From: Shewanella sp. OMA3-2
GTDB taxonomy: Bacteria > Pseudomonadota > Gammaproteobacteria > Enterobacterales > Shewanellaceae
Reading direction: 5' to 3'
NCBI RefSeq assembly: GCF_021513195.1
Contig: NZ_CP090974.1
Span: forward strand, 3,980,001 to 4,044,000
DNA: 64,000 bases
Part shown: positions 12,719 to 20,908 of the stretch, piece by piece
Numbering within the stretch: the first letter of the stretch is position 1
Layout: each line of letters begins with the position of its first letter
Position numbers and translations under genes: made by a program
The notes under the pieces: model-generated
What the model saw: only the letters and a program-made list of their open reading frames with translations
Told to the model about the DNA's origin: nothing
Databases searched by the model: none

Positions 12719-12769
12719 CTAATTACTTTCAAGTAACCACTGTTCGATTAAATCGTAAACGGTTGCCAT
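12719..12769 (-). CDS. Candidate 16-residue upstream ORF (leader peptide) of the catalase gene
   Basis: Minus-strand ATG at 12769 with a good GAGGA ribosome-binding site 7 nt upstream encodes [16 protein letters not shown], then TAG. The stop codon overlaps the TAGGAG ribosome-binding site of the catalase, an arrangement that would couple the two translations. It is too short for statistical support and I recognise no family. It could be a real leader peptide or chance. Confidence 0.4.
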   Translation of the reverse strand: MATVYDLIEQWLLESN

Positions 12770-12789
12770 TGCGTCGTCCTCGGCTGTCG

Positions 12790-12808
12790 TTATCGTATAA
12801 AGCGATAA
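12790..12808. promoter_or_regulatory. Perfect dyad, possible operator upstream of catalase
   Basis: TTATCG (12790-12795) and CGATAA (12803-12808) form a perfect 6-7-6 inverted repeat about 82 bp upstream of the catalase start. The 7-bp spacing resembles an OxyR half-operator (ATAG-N7-CTAT) but the bases differ. A 10-bp tandem duplication (ATTAAAAACG twice) lies just beyond it at 12827-12846. Confidence 0.3.
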
Positions 12809-12995
12809 TATAGAACAACAATAAACATTAAAAACGATTAAAAACGATGAGAGTAATCGATATAAAGAATGAATAGCGATATGAGGAAGGATCTATATAT
12901 TGCAAGATCCATTAAGAAATAGAGTGAGGTTAGCTTGAGACCAGATAGCGTGAAGTTTGCCATCTCGTATTTTCGTTACTCACATTAAACACAAT

Positions 12996-13020
12996 AAAAA
13001 ACCGAAGCATGCTTCGGCTC
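12996..13020 (-). terminator. Rho-independent terminator of the 82-residue membrane protein gene
   Basis: Self-complementary CCGAAGCATGCTTCGG (13002-13017) followed on the minus strand by a T-rich tract (complement of 12996-13001), 30 bp past the stop at 13050. Confidence 0.7.
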
Positions 13021-13049
13021 TTATAATTTGTATAGGTGTAGATGTAGGG

Positions 13050-13298
13050 TTACTCTGCACTAGGATCTGTTATAGGTTCGCGGTACAACTTAACGAGGTA
13101 ATAGACATCAATTAATACAATGAAAAAGTTCACTAATGCGACAGGAATAGCATCAATGGCCAGTCCATAGGCAACAAATAAAGCTGCACCGACTAAATTC
13201 CACCAGCGAAGTTTTTTAATGTTTGCCATCATTAAAGATATCGCCACCACTACAGAAGCAAGATACCCTACCCACTCCCAAATTGTCGCTGTGTCCAT
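13050..13298 (-). CDS. Small inner-membrane protein, unknown function (YgjV-like)
   Basis: An 82-residue protein with three hydrophobic segments (about residues 8-25, 33-50 and 52-70) and a charged C-terminus (KLYREPITDPSAE). The pattern of short Trp-bearing helices (IWEWVGYLAS, RWWNLVGAALF) resembles YgjV/PnuC-like small membrane proteins, but I cannot assign a substrate. It has its own terminator and lies between the catalase and a thioesterase gene on the same strand. Coding status is supported by the clean membrane topology and the terminator. Confidence 0.7.
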   Translation of the reverse strand: MDTATIWEWVGYLASVVVAISLMMANIKKLRWWNLVGAALFVAYGLAIDAIPVALVNFFIVLIDVYYLVKLYREPITDPSAE

Positions 13299-13338
13299 AT
13301 TTATCCCCTATCACACTCTTTTATTGAGTATAGTCAGA

Positions 13339-13377
13339 GTCTGTTGATCTTCCATGCTAAAATTAATCTCAACAGAC
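13339..13377. repeat. Short inverted repeat resembling MITE end
   Basis: GTCTGTTGA (13339-13347) is inverted as TCAACAGAC (13369-13377). The left arm continues GTCTGTTGATCTT and the right arm continues GACCAACAAAC. Both strings closely match pieces of the element at 22187-22449 (GCCTGTTGATCTTT and GACCAACAAAC), so this may be a shrunken relative. There is no U-tract, so it is a poor terminator. Confidence 0.35.
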
Positions 13378-13406
13378 CAACAAACCCTAGCTCAATCTAA
13401 GCAGGC

Positions 13407-13844
13407 TTAACGTTCCACAACCGCTGCTGTCATTCGTGAGATACAACATAAATCATTAGCACTGTTATGGATTAAAATTTCCCATACTGAACTACGTTTG
13501 CCGATATGAACTGGTTTTGCTGTGGCAGTTAATGTGCCATTGCGAGAGGCTTTTAAATGATTAGCGTTAATTTCTTGGCCAACGCAATAGAACTTGGTGA
13601 AATCAACCACAAAGTTTGCTGCATAACTGGCAACGGTTTCAGCAAGTGCGATGTTAGCGCCGCCATGCACTATACCGAGTGGGTTATGTACACTAGGGTC
13701 CGCTGGCATAGTCGCTTTAAGATAATCATCACCAATCTCAGTAATTTTAATCCCTAGGGTTTGCATCAATGTGCCTTTACCATTCATCCCTGCATCTAAG
13801 CGTTCACAATCTGCAAGTGTCACTTCTCTAAACCAAATACTCAT
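13407..13844 (-). CDS. PaaI-family hotdog-fold thioesterase
   Basis: A 145-residue hotdog protein. The core VHNPLGIVHGGANIALAET has the HGG..A...AE pattern of PaaI/4HBT thioesterases, where the Asn/His-Gly region and the following acidic residue handle acyl-CoA hydrolysis. The later strands HLKASRNGTLTATAKPVHIGKRSSVWEI are also typical. I prefer the ATG at 13844 (MSIWFREV) over 13853 because a GGA lies 8 nt before it. It is probably cytosolic, hydrolysing an aromatic or medium-chain acyl-CoA; the substrate is unknown. It shares a strand with the preceding small membrane protein but is 108 bp away. Confidence 0.85.
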   Translation of the reverse strand: MSIWFREVTLADCERLDAGMNGKGTLMQTLGIKITEIGDDYLKATMPADPSVHNPLGIVHGGANIALAETVASYAANFVVDFTKFYCVGQEINANHLKASRNGTLTATAKPVHIGKRSSVWEILIHNSANDLCCISRMTAAVVER

Positions 13845-13954
13845 TGAATACATCCAGTTAACAATTATTTCCCCAGTGTACTGCGAGATGATGTCAGAAG
13901 AAATAATTAACTGGTAAATTGTGCTTTATAATTCATATCCTGCCGTTATGACAA

Positions 13955-13980
13955 TAAAAAAGGGAGCATAAATGCCCCCT
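13955..13980 (-). terminator. Rho-independent terminator of the subtilase gene
   Basis: GGGGGCAT/ATGCTCCC-type stem (13962-13979) followed on the minus strand by T6 (complement of 13955-13960), 43 bp past the subtilase stop. Confidence 0.7.
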
Positions 13981-14022
13981 AATTATCTTTTACATTAAGT
14001 AAGTTAACTCAATTTTTATGGC

Positions 14023-16533
14023 TTAAAACTGTGCCACAAATGAGTCTGAACACAAGGTGCTCGATGCTTGGCAGATTTGATATGTTACCGAACTTGCCGT
14101 TGTGCTGAAACGATCACGGTAACGACCATCATTATTGATGTTTGCAATCATCACACCATCGCGATAAAGATCAACCGTTTCACCGATAGCGCCATCCCAA
14201 CGAAGGTCAACAAGTGCACTACCACGACGTGAGACTAATGCCCGAGAAGCATAAGCGTCAATGCTATGTTCAAATACTTCGACATCCATCATGGTGGCGT
14301 TAGTATTTCCTTCAGCATCTGTTACCGTCAGGCTCACAGTGTAAACTCCCGCTGCAGCATAGCTGTATACAGGATTGGTATCCGCTGATACCGAACCGTC
14401 ACCAAAGTCCCATGCATAGGTGGTTATGTCATTATTGGCATCAGAACTGGTATCTGTAAAGCTGACATTTAATCCATCAATGACATATTCAAACCCTGCA
14501 ACTGGCGCTGCTGGAACTGAGTCACCTATACCTGAAATAGTAAGTCCCCAGCTGTTCAGCGTTCCGGTATCTGCTCCGACATTATCAGACACAGATAATG
14601 TCCAATCACCCATAGCCATTTCACCGTTAAACGCACTTAAATCCCATGACTTAACAATATTATCAGCGCTGCCACCATCACGGTTATGCAGTACAGATGA
14701 AGTACCATTAGGTGAGGTTAACGTCACGATAAGATCGCCAATCCAAGTATGACTAATATCAACACTTGCTGTTAATCCGAATACTTCGACATCATCCGCT
14801 ACATTAATTGTGCTGGTAATACCTACCGCATTGTTATCTGGAATATTAACAGGAGTATCATTGGTGTATGGGAAATCAATCAAGCCTTGTGGATAAACCG
14901 CCAGCGCCACTGATTTAGTTTTAACGACTGAGCCATCATCACCTGTTACCGTAATGACGTAATCCCCCCAGGCAGCATTGGCTTCAGTGGCAACATTCAC
15001 GCTAAAGTCATCACCCGCACCCGCTGTTGCACTGGATAAAGTCACACCGTTTAAACTAGGTGATACATCAACGGTCAAGGCCACATTGCCATTCCAACCC
15101 GCTACACTGCCTAAACTAAAGTCATAACTTACAGCACTGCCTGCTTCCACTTGCTGCGATGCAGGTGAAACAGTAAAGCGATAGCCTGGTGCAGGATTTG
15201 CTTGATCAAGGGCTGATGCCACATTTAAACGCGTACCAGCTACTGTTAACCCTGTTAATGCAGCATTAGAATCACCCGATACCATCAATAACTCTTTCAT
15301 TTCTACGGCACTAAGATCCGGATTCAGTGACCACACCAAAGCCGCTGCACCAGTAACATGGGGCGTGGCCATTGATGTACCAGAATAAGTATCGTAACCG
15401 CCACCAGGTATTGTTGATAAAATAGCCGAACCAGGTGCCCCCATATCAACGCTGGTTAACCCCCATTGAGAAAATCCTGACATATTGTCATTGCGATCAG
15501 TACTGGCAATGGCCATTACAGCATCTGAATCGTAACTAGCTGGGTAACTAGCTGTAACATCATTATCTGATGCGCTATTACCCGCAGCTGCGACAAATAA
15601 GATACCTGCATCACCTGCGCTATCGATGGCATCTTTTAATGCCTGACTGAAACCGCCGCCGCCCCAAGAATTGTTTGTCGCTTTAACATCGACACCATGA
15701 TTTAGTTTCAAGTTGGTCATATAGTCAATACAGGCAATAGCGCCAGCCGTTGAGCCTGAGCCGCTTGCATCTAAGAACTGACAGCCAATAATGCTGACAT
15801 CCCAGTTAACGCCAACAACACCTACGCCATTGTTACCTTTAGCACCAATAGTGCCCGATACATGCGTTCCATGACCATTGCCATCCATTGGATCACCCGT
15901 ATTAGCGTTCGCGTTATAGCCGTGAATATCATCAATAACACCATTGCCATCATCATCGATACCATTACCAGGGATTTCACCTGGGTTTACCCACATGTTC
16001 GCTTGTAAATCTGGATGATTATAATCAACACCAGTATCAATGACGCCGACAACCACATTGCGATCGCCCGTTGACGTATTCCATGCTAACACTGCATCAA
16101 TATCAGCACCGGCTAATCCGCCTGATTGACCAGTGTTATGTAAACCCCAAAGGTCTACAAAACTTGGATCATCGGGAACACCTATTGCCCGTACAATATA
16201 ATTTGGCTCAGCATATTTAACCGCCGGATGCTTGCTGATCATTTTGATTGCTTTTTCAACATCAGCACCACTTTTCAGGCTTAAACGAGCAAGTTTACCG
16301 TTTAAAAGATGGCTAAACTTATCATCCACCCCATCGGCATTTATATCTTTAATTGTTGCACCAACGAGTTTTTGCGCAGACGAACGTTCGAATTTGGTTA
16401 CATTGTCTTTATACACCACCAAGATAGTATCTTGCTGATAAGTCACTGCTTGTTTAGCCATCACTGGCGCAGCAGTTGTCATTGCCATTGCAGACGCTAT
16501 CGCTAATGCAACGGGTGTTATTTTAATCGACAT
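14023..16533 (-). CDS. Secreted subtilisin-like (S8) protease with P-domain and PKD domain
   Basis: An 836-residue exported protease. The start at 16533 (MSIKITPVALAIASAMAMTT) follows TAGGAAA and opens a normal signal peptide cleaved near AAPVMA. An I9-type propeptide follows (ILVVYKD..KYAEPNYIV). The catalytic triad is Asp about 166 (VIDTGVDYNHPDL), His about 221 (DGNGHGTHVSG) and Ser about 387 (SGTSMATPHVTG), with oxyanion Asn about 319 (AAGNSA). Then come a proprotein-convertase P-domain (GDLIVTLTSPNGTSSVLHNR..LSVSDNVGADTGTLNSW), a PKD domain (TYAWDFGDGS..YTVSLTVTDAEGN) and a C-terminal Fn3-like module ending VAQF. It is divergent from the curlin genes across a 400-bp gap, so it may act on the same extracellular matrix; that is an inference. 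Confidence 0.92.
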   Translation of the reverse strand: MSIKITPVALAIASAMAMTTAAPVMAKQAVTYQQDTILVVYKDNVTKFERSSAQKLVGATIKDINADGVDDKFSHLLNGKLARLSLKSGADVEKAIKMISKHPAVKYAEPNYIVRAIGVPDDPSFVDLWGLHNTGQSGGLAGADIDAVLAWNTSTGDRNVVVGVIDTGVDYNHPDLQANMWVNPGEIPGNGIDDDGNGVIDDIHGYNANANTGDPMDGNGHGTHVSGTIGAKGNNGVGVVGVNWDVSIIGCQFLDASGSGSTAGAIACIDYMTNLKLNHGVDVKATNNSWGGGGFSQALKDAIDSAGDAGILFVAAAGNSASDNDVTASYPASYDSDAVMAIASTDRNDNMSGFSQWGLTSVDMGAPGSAILSTIPGGGYDTYSGTSMATPHVTGAAALVWSLNPDLSAVEMKELLMVSGDSNAALTGLTVAGTRLNVASALDQANPAPGYRFTVSPASQQVEAGSAVSYDFSLGSVAGWNGNVALTVDVSPSLNGVTLSSATAGAGDDFSVNVATEANAAWGDYVITVTGDDGSVVKTKSVALAVYPQGLIDFPYTNDTPVNIPDNNAVGITSTINVADDVEVFGLTASVDISHTWIGDLIVTLTSPNGTSSVLHNRDGGSADNIVKSWDLSAFNGEMAMGDWTLSVSDNVGADTGTLNSWGLTISGIGDSVPAAPVAGFEYVIDGLNVSFTDTSSDANNDITTYAWDFGDGSVSADTNPVYSYAAAGVYTVSLTVTDAEGNTNATMMDVEVFEHSIDAYASRALVSRRGSALVDLRWDGAIGETVDLYRDGVMIANINNDGRYRDRFSTTASSVTYQICQASSTLCSDSFVAQF

Positions 16534-16940
16534 AGACTGGTTTCCTATCATCCTTTTTGATTCCAGAACCGGTATTGCTAAATATGTCAAAGAGTCTCTT
16601 CTAACCCATAAACGGCATATTCATCCGGCAATTTTTTTACCTGCAGATTGTTGCCATAATGTAACCAGTTTGAAAAGGATGACATGGATAATTACAACTT
16701 TACTACTAAGCCCATTAACCTAAGCCATAAGAATTACTTTTACTCAAAAATACAATAAGCCACTGTAAATAAAAGAAAACAAATAAAACCCATCGTATAA
16801 AAATGCTGTTTACCCCCCTAAAATAAATACCCGTTAGTCCAATTGTTAGCCAATTGTTAACCCCGTAAGTTGGTCAAGTCAATTTGACTCTATCTAGTGA
16901 GTCATCGCCGAAATGTTTCACATAATACAAGGGAGTGGCT
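16534..16940. promoter_or_regulatory. Divergent promoter region between subtilase and curlin genes
   Basis: A 400-bp AT-rich gap with no gene I can support. Two direct copies of CCAATTGTTA start at 16839 and 16850, 11 bp apart (about one helical turn), roughly 95 bp upstream of the minor curlin start. This is a plausible site for a dimeric activator such as the CsgD-like protein encoded nearby, but no known consensus is matched. Confidence 0.35.
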
Positions 16941-17375
16941 ATGCAGATTTCAATGGAAACAACATTGTGCCTCGCTCTCCTGCTGTCCAGTTTTGCAATC
17001 ACCGCGAATGCGCAAGACATTAAGTCAGATCAAGAGATAGATGTACCTATCACATTGCAAACCTTGCTCGAGAATAATGGTCGTAGCAACATGATCAATA
17101 TCATCCAACAAGGCATGCTGAACCAAGCAAGTATTTTGCAAGCAGGAGAACTCAATCAAGCTTCTATCTTGCAACTAGGTGAGAGCAATCTGGCTTATAT
17201 TGCTCAATATGGTGTGAACAATGAAGTAGAGCTGTTACAGGCAGGCGAGAATAATAATGCTTCGATTACCCAGACGGGAAACGATAATCGGGTGCAGTTA
17301 AATCAACTAGGAAGTGCAAATTTCTCAATTGAACAGATTGCTGATGGTGCGGCAATCACAATTACGCAATATTAA
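16941..17375 (+). CDS. csgB: Minor curlin subunit, CsgB-like nucleator
   Basis: A 144-residue secreted protein with a signal peptide (cleavage near ITANAQ). A short non-repeat segment is followed by about four to five curlin repeats with the Qx4GxxNx5Q spacing (IIQQGMLNQASILQ, LLQAGENNNASITQ, ITQTGNDNRVQLNQ). In curli systems the minor subunit stays on the cell surface and seeds polymerisation of the major subunit. I chose the ATG at 16941; GGGAG is at 16931-16935. It lies 14 bp upstream of the large curlin gene, clearly one operon. The final repeat is followed by AITITQY, the usual curlin ending on a beta strand. Confidence 0.85.
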   Translation: MQISMETTLCLALLLSSFAITANAQDIKSDQEIDVPITLQTLLENNGRSNMINIIQQGMLNQASILQAGELNQASILQLGESNLAYIAQYGVNNEVELLQAGENNNASITQTGNDNRVQLNQLGSANFSIEQIADGAAITITQY

Positions 17376-17389
17376 ACAGGGAGCGTCAT

Positions 17390-18877
17390 ATGAAATCGCA
17401 AACAACTAAAACCTTATTAGCTTTAGCCATTGCAGCAAGTCTATCTTCAACTGCATTTGCAAGTGATACCAGCGACATTAGTATTATACAAAACGGTACG
17501 TGGCAAGATGTTAAATCAGAACAAACTGGTTCGTTAAATCTGTCAAATGTTACCCAAACTGGTAACGACCAAACTGCTGAAGTCAGTCAAGATGGCTTTT
17601 GGAATGAGTCGTACATTACATCAACCGGTGATGATAACGAGGTCACTACGACTCAATCAGTAGACTGGCATGTATCGTCAATAACATTAGAAGGTAATGA
17701 TAACCTAGTTAATGTTGATCAAGTTGGCTTCTGGAACCAAAGTGATATTCAACTGACTGGCAATGACAATATGGTTGATGTTGAACAATCAGGTGACACG
17801 AACGTCAGCAATACTGAATTATTGGGTGACTCAAACAGTAATACTGTTTCTCAAGATGGCGTCGATAACTTTGCCGTATTCCGCGTGCAAGGCAACAATA
17901 ATGATGGCGATATCACTCAAATTGGTGACGGTAACCAAGCAGGTTTAATTGCCTTAGATTTAACCCCTAATGTGGGTAACAATAACGATGTGACTACTTA
18001 CCAAGAAGGTAATTCAAACTTAGCGGCCGCTCGTGGTGTTGCGGGTGATGATAACTCTATTGATATCGACCAAGTTGGCAATTCAAACGTTGGTTTTATC
18101 TATTCATTAGTAGGATCAGATAACGACATCGATATTGAACAAGAAGGTGATAACAACGTTGCGGTTCTTGAATTCACTGCCGGTGATGACAACGATGTTG
18201 AAATTGACCAGGAAGGACAATTAAATACCGTTGGTGATACCTTTATTGCAGTGATTCAAGGCACTGATAATAATATCGATATTAAGCAAGAAGGTGATTC
18301 AAACTTAGCTGAATTTGAAGTGATAGGTGATGATAATCATCTTGATCTTGACCAGGAAGGCGACAGTAATTATGCAGCCTTTGGTGCTTACGGTGAAGAT
18401 AACCACTTTGATCTTTCATCAGATGGCAATGACAATATTATTCAAGCATTTTCAGTCGGTGACGACAACGATATCGAAATAGACCAAGAAGGCGATATGA
18501 ACTTTGGTTTTGTTGAAACAATCGGTGCTGATAATGAAGTTGATGTTGAACAAGATGGCAATGAAAATGAAGCATTTGTTTCTGTTATGGGTGATCTGAA
18601 TACCCAAATTGATGTCACACAATCAGGTGATCTCAACCTAGTTGATTTACTGGTCATGGGTGATGAAAACTTAGTTGATATTATGCAGTCTGGTGATGGT
18701 AACTGGGTAGGTGGCGAGTTAGGTGGGGCTTACACTATAGCAGGTGATAACAATAGCTTTACTGTGACACAAACAGGGAATGATAATCTAGTGACAGGTT
18801 CACAAACTGGCTTTGATAACACGATTAACGTTTCACAAACAGGTGATTTCAACAGCGCCTCAGTAATTCAAAACTAA
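17390..18877 (+). CDS. Very large, acidic CsgA-like curlin (amyloid) repeat protein
   Basis: A 495-residue protein with a 24-residue signal peptide (LALAIAASLSSTAFA). The mature part is made almost wholly of curlin half-repeats, with alternating blocks like GDDNDIEIDQEGDMN and QTGNDNLVTGSQTGFDN. About twenty 22-residue strand-loop-strand units fill 470 residues, against five in the 151-residue E. coli CsgA. Gln and Asn occupy the stacked positions as expected. Asp and Glu are very frequent, so the fibre would be strongly acidic and could bind Ca2+ or other cations (inference). It follows csgB by 14 bp with GGGAG before the ATG. No csgC, E, F or G gene is present beside it, so export must rely on genes elsewhere. 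Confidence 0.87.
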   Translation: MKSQTTKTLLALAIAASLSSTAFASDTSDISIIQNGTWQDVKSEQTGSLNLSNVTQTGNDQTAEVSQDGFWNESYITSTGDDNEVTTTQSVDWHVSSITLEGNDNLVNVDQVGFWNQSDIQLTGNDNMVDVEQSGDTNVSNTELLGDSNSNTVSQDGVDNFAVFRVQGNNNDGDITQIGDGNQAGLIALDLTPNVGNNNDVTTYQEGNSNLAAARGVAGDDNSIDIDQVGNSNVGFIYSLVGSDNDIDIEQEGDNNVAVLEFTAGDDNDVEIDQEGQLNTVGDTFIAVIQGTDNNIDIKQEGDSNLAEFEVIGDDNHLDLDQEGDSNYAAFGAYGEDNHFDLSSDGNDNIIQAFSVGDDNDIEIDQEGDMNFGFVETIGADNEVDVEQDGNENEAFVSVMGDLNTQIDVTQSGDLNLVDLLVMGDENLVDIMQSGDGNWVGGELGGAYTIAGDNNSFTVTQTGNDNLVTGSQTGFDNTINVSQTGDFNSASVIQN

Positions 18878-18919
18878 ACTGGCCTGTAAATATTAATTTG
18901 TAATGAGTAACATTTACAC

Positions 18920-18952
18920 AAAAAAGGGAGCAATATTATTGCTCCCTTTTTT
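18920..18952 (+). terminator. Terminator of the curlin operon
   Basis: GGGAGCAA (18926-18933) pairs with TTGCTCCC (18939-18946), flanked by A6 and T6 runs, 43 bp after the curlin stop. It can work on both strands. A 9-bp tandem (ATCAACTGC, 2.7 copies) follows at 18965-18989 and seems trivial. Confidence 0.8.
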
Positions 18953-19062
18953 ATCGCCACTAAAATCAACTGCATCAACTGCATCAACTCACTGTATTGA
19001 CATCCAACCAAGTAAACTAACATCATCAAATGCACCAGCTGCAAATACCAACTCAACAACCC

Positions 19063-19731
19063 CTAGCTTACCAACTCAAAATGGGTTTGATAAGTTTGCG
19101 CCCAACGTAATAATTCAACTCTATTTCGGGATTGTGTTTTACGAAAAACAGAAGAGATATGCGCTTTTACAGTATGTTCACTAATGCATAAGCGATGGGC
19201 AATTTCCTTATTCCTAGCACCACTAGAAACAAGCTGAATAATCGTTCTTTCACGGTTAGTCAGCATTTGTAACATAGCAACGGTATCAGCTGGAATGTCG
19301 TTGTTATTATCAAGCTTTTGAACTAAGCGTCTGAAAATTTTACTGATCAAAGGTCTGTCATACCACAGTTCGTCAGATACCATTTTGCGTAAGCCAGTTA
19401 ACATCAAATCCATTCGTTGATCTGAGTATAACAATCCACGTACACCGAGTAATAAGGCAGACTCTTGATCTAATGAACCGCGTTCTACTTGATATAAGGC
19501 AACGGGGACATGATTAACGATGCGCGATACCAATAAAGGAATACCTTTGCTATCAAGGGCTGCGCCTTTTTGAGCGACAAGGTAAAAACTATTGGACTTT
19601 TTCTCAAGCTCTAATTCAGCTGCATTTTTAACAATGCGTGTCTTTAAGCCTATTGATTCAGCAAGAATGGCTAAATGGCAAGGTGCGGATAATTGGTGTA
19701 AAAAAACCAATTCATATGTATTGGAACTCAT
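19063..19731 (-). CDS. csgD: CsgD-like LuxR-family transcriptional regulator
   Basis: A 222-residue protein, close to the 216 of E. coli CsgD. The N-terminal receiver-like half has no obvious phospho-acceptor Asp pocket, as in CsgD. The C-terminal LuxR helix-turn-helix is clear: LTNRERTIIQLVSSGARNKE, then IAHRLCISEHTVKAHISSVF (residues about 157-200). It is encoded convergently to the curlin pair, just past their terminator. It probably activates curlin transcription, and possibly the acidic curlin and subtilase together; this rests on location and domain similarity only. The upstream gap 19732-20017 is AT-rich with no gene visible. The csgD symbol is a functional guess. Confidence 0.75.
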   Translation of the reverse strand: MSSNTYELVFLHQLSAPCHLAILAESIGLKTRIVKNAAELELEKKSNSFYLVAQKGAALDSKGIPLLVSRIVNHVPVALYQVERGSLDQESALLLGVRGLLYSDQRMDLMLTGLRKMVSDELWYDRPLISKIFRRLVQKLDNNNDIPADTVAMLQMLTNRERTIIQLVSSGARNKEIAHRLCISEHTVKAHISSVFRKTQSRNRVELLRWAQTYQTHFELVS

Positions 19732-20017
19732 TACTCTTCTCCCTGAAAAGTTTTATTTTGTTCAAGTGCTCCTAAATATTAGGTTTTACCCACATCATCA
19801 ATAAGCGAAATTGCTTAATACTTGAACATCATCCTGAATTTTATTCTATACCTAAATCTTACCTTGAAGCCAGATACAATTGCTTATAAATGTTTAGAAA
19901 AAAGGTAAATAGATAAACTGAGTAACAAGGATAGTAGAAAATCACTAGAACAAAGAGAAAGTTTATCAACCAAAAGTATTAATAATCATTTTGGTTGATA
20001 AATCATAAGCTTTTTGA

Positions 20018-20632
20018 CTAAGACTTAATAACTAGACCTAGGGTTTGAATTTGTCGATTATGAAGCCGAGTGCAAAATAATAATCCACAACAACCACCAA
20101 TTAATGCTAGAAACATGTCCGATTGTGTGTCCCATACATAACCTTGAGTGCCTAAAAAGGCTTCTGCATTTTCACCTGTTGCAACAGCAACCCACCATTC
20201 AATCAATTCGTAAAACGCAGAGAAGGCTAATACGAAACACACAGACAAGAATTGACACCAGGCACCCAGCTGTAACGCCCCATTACGCAACATGATTTCT
20301 CTAGCCACAATAACCGGCACAAAACCTTGGGCAAAATGGCCGACTTTGTCATAATTATTGCGCTCGCTACCCATCACTTCAGCTAACCAATCAAACAAGG
20401 GTACTTCGGCATAGGTAAATCTCGCGCCAACCATTAACACTATGCAATGAAATAAAATTAGCCAGTAGGCTAAAGGGGTTAATGGGAAGCGCTTTCGCGT
20501 AAAAAATAACAAAGGTAACGCAATCAAAGCAGGGATCGCTTCTAACCACCAAGTGAACATATCTTTGGGATCACTCACAGACCAAAGTAGCACCGCGACA
20601 TAAATTACCATCCATATAACTTTATTCTGCAA
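20018..20632 (-). CDS. YjdF-like inner-membrane protein (DUF2238)
   Basis: A 204-residue protein with five to six membrane helices. The conserved DUF2238 core is present: ERNNYDKVGHFAQGFVPVIVAREI followed by FSAFYELIEWWVAVATG and GTQGYVWDTQSDMFLALIG. Its Asp, His and Glu residues resemble a buried polar site. It matches E. coli YjdF in length. The function is not established for the family. It stands alone, divergent from serA across 276 bp. Confidence 0.82.
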   Translation of the reverse strand: MQNKVIWMVIYVAVLLWSVSDPKDMFTWWLEAIPALIALPLLFFTRKRFPLTPLAYWLILFHCIVLMVGARFTYAEVPLFDWLAEVMGSERNNYDKVGHFAQGFVPVIVAREIMLRNGALQLGAWCQFLSVCFVLAFSAFYELIEWWVAVATGENAEAFLGTQGYVWDTQSDMFLALIGGCCGLLFCTRLHNRQIQTLGLVIKS

Positions 20633-20908
20633 TGTAAAATCCTCTCATTTGATATTGTTCTAAAATTAGAATATTAACTTTAGCCATCTAGCCCTCCACA
20701 ACCCGCCAAAAAAGTGCTACTTTGACTAGGCGCTGGAAGTCGCACATTATTCCCGAAGTAGAACAGACCTTATTGGCCGTTTCTAAGGTTGATAACTTGA
20801 CGTCACTTGGGAGCAGATATCAATCATAAACTAATTGATATTATAAGCATAAGTACTAATTTAACTAGGTACTAAATCAGCAATTATACATTAGAGGGTA
20901 CCCATATC

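Noticed and set aside
18442..18657. 71-codon minus-strand frame inside the large curlin
   Set aside because: Antisense of repetitive Asp/Asn codons, giving Ser/Thr-rich nonsense.
17390..18877. CRISPR-like or DNA-level tandem array in the curlin gene
   Set aside because: The repeats are protein-level and diverged in DNA; no constant repeat/spacer spacing.
18965..18989. 9-bp tandem ATCAACTGC
   Set aside because: Fewer than three copies in AT-rich non-coding DNA; likely trivial slippage.
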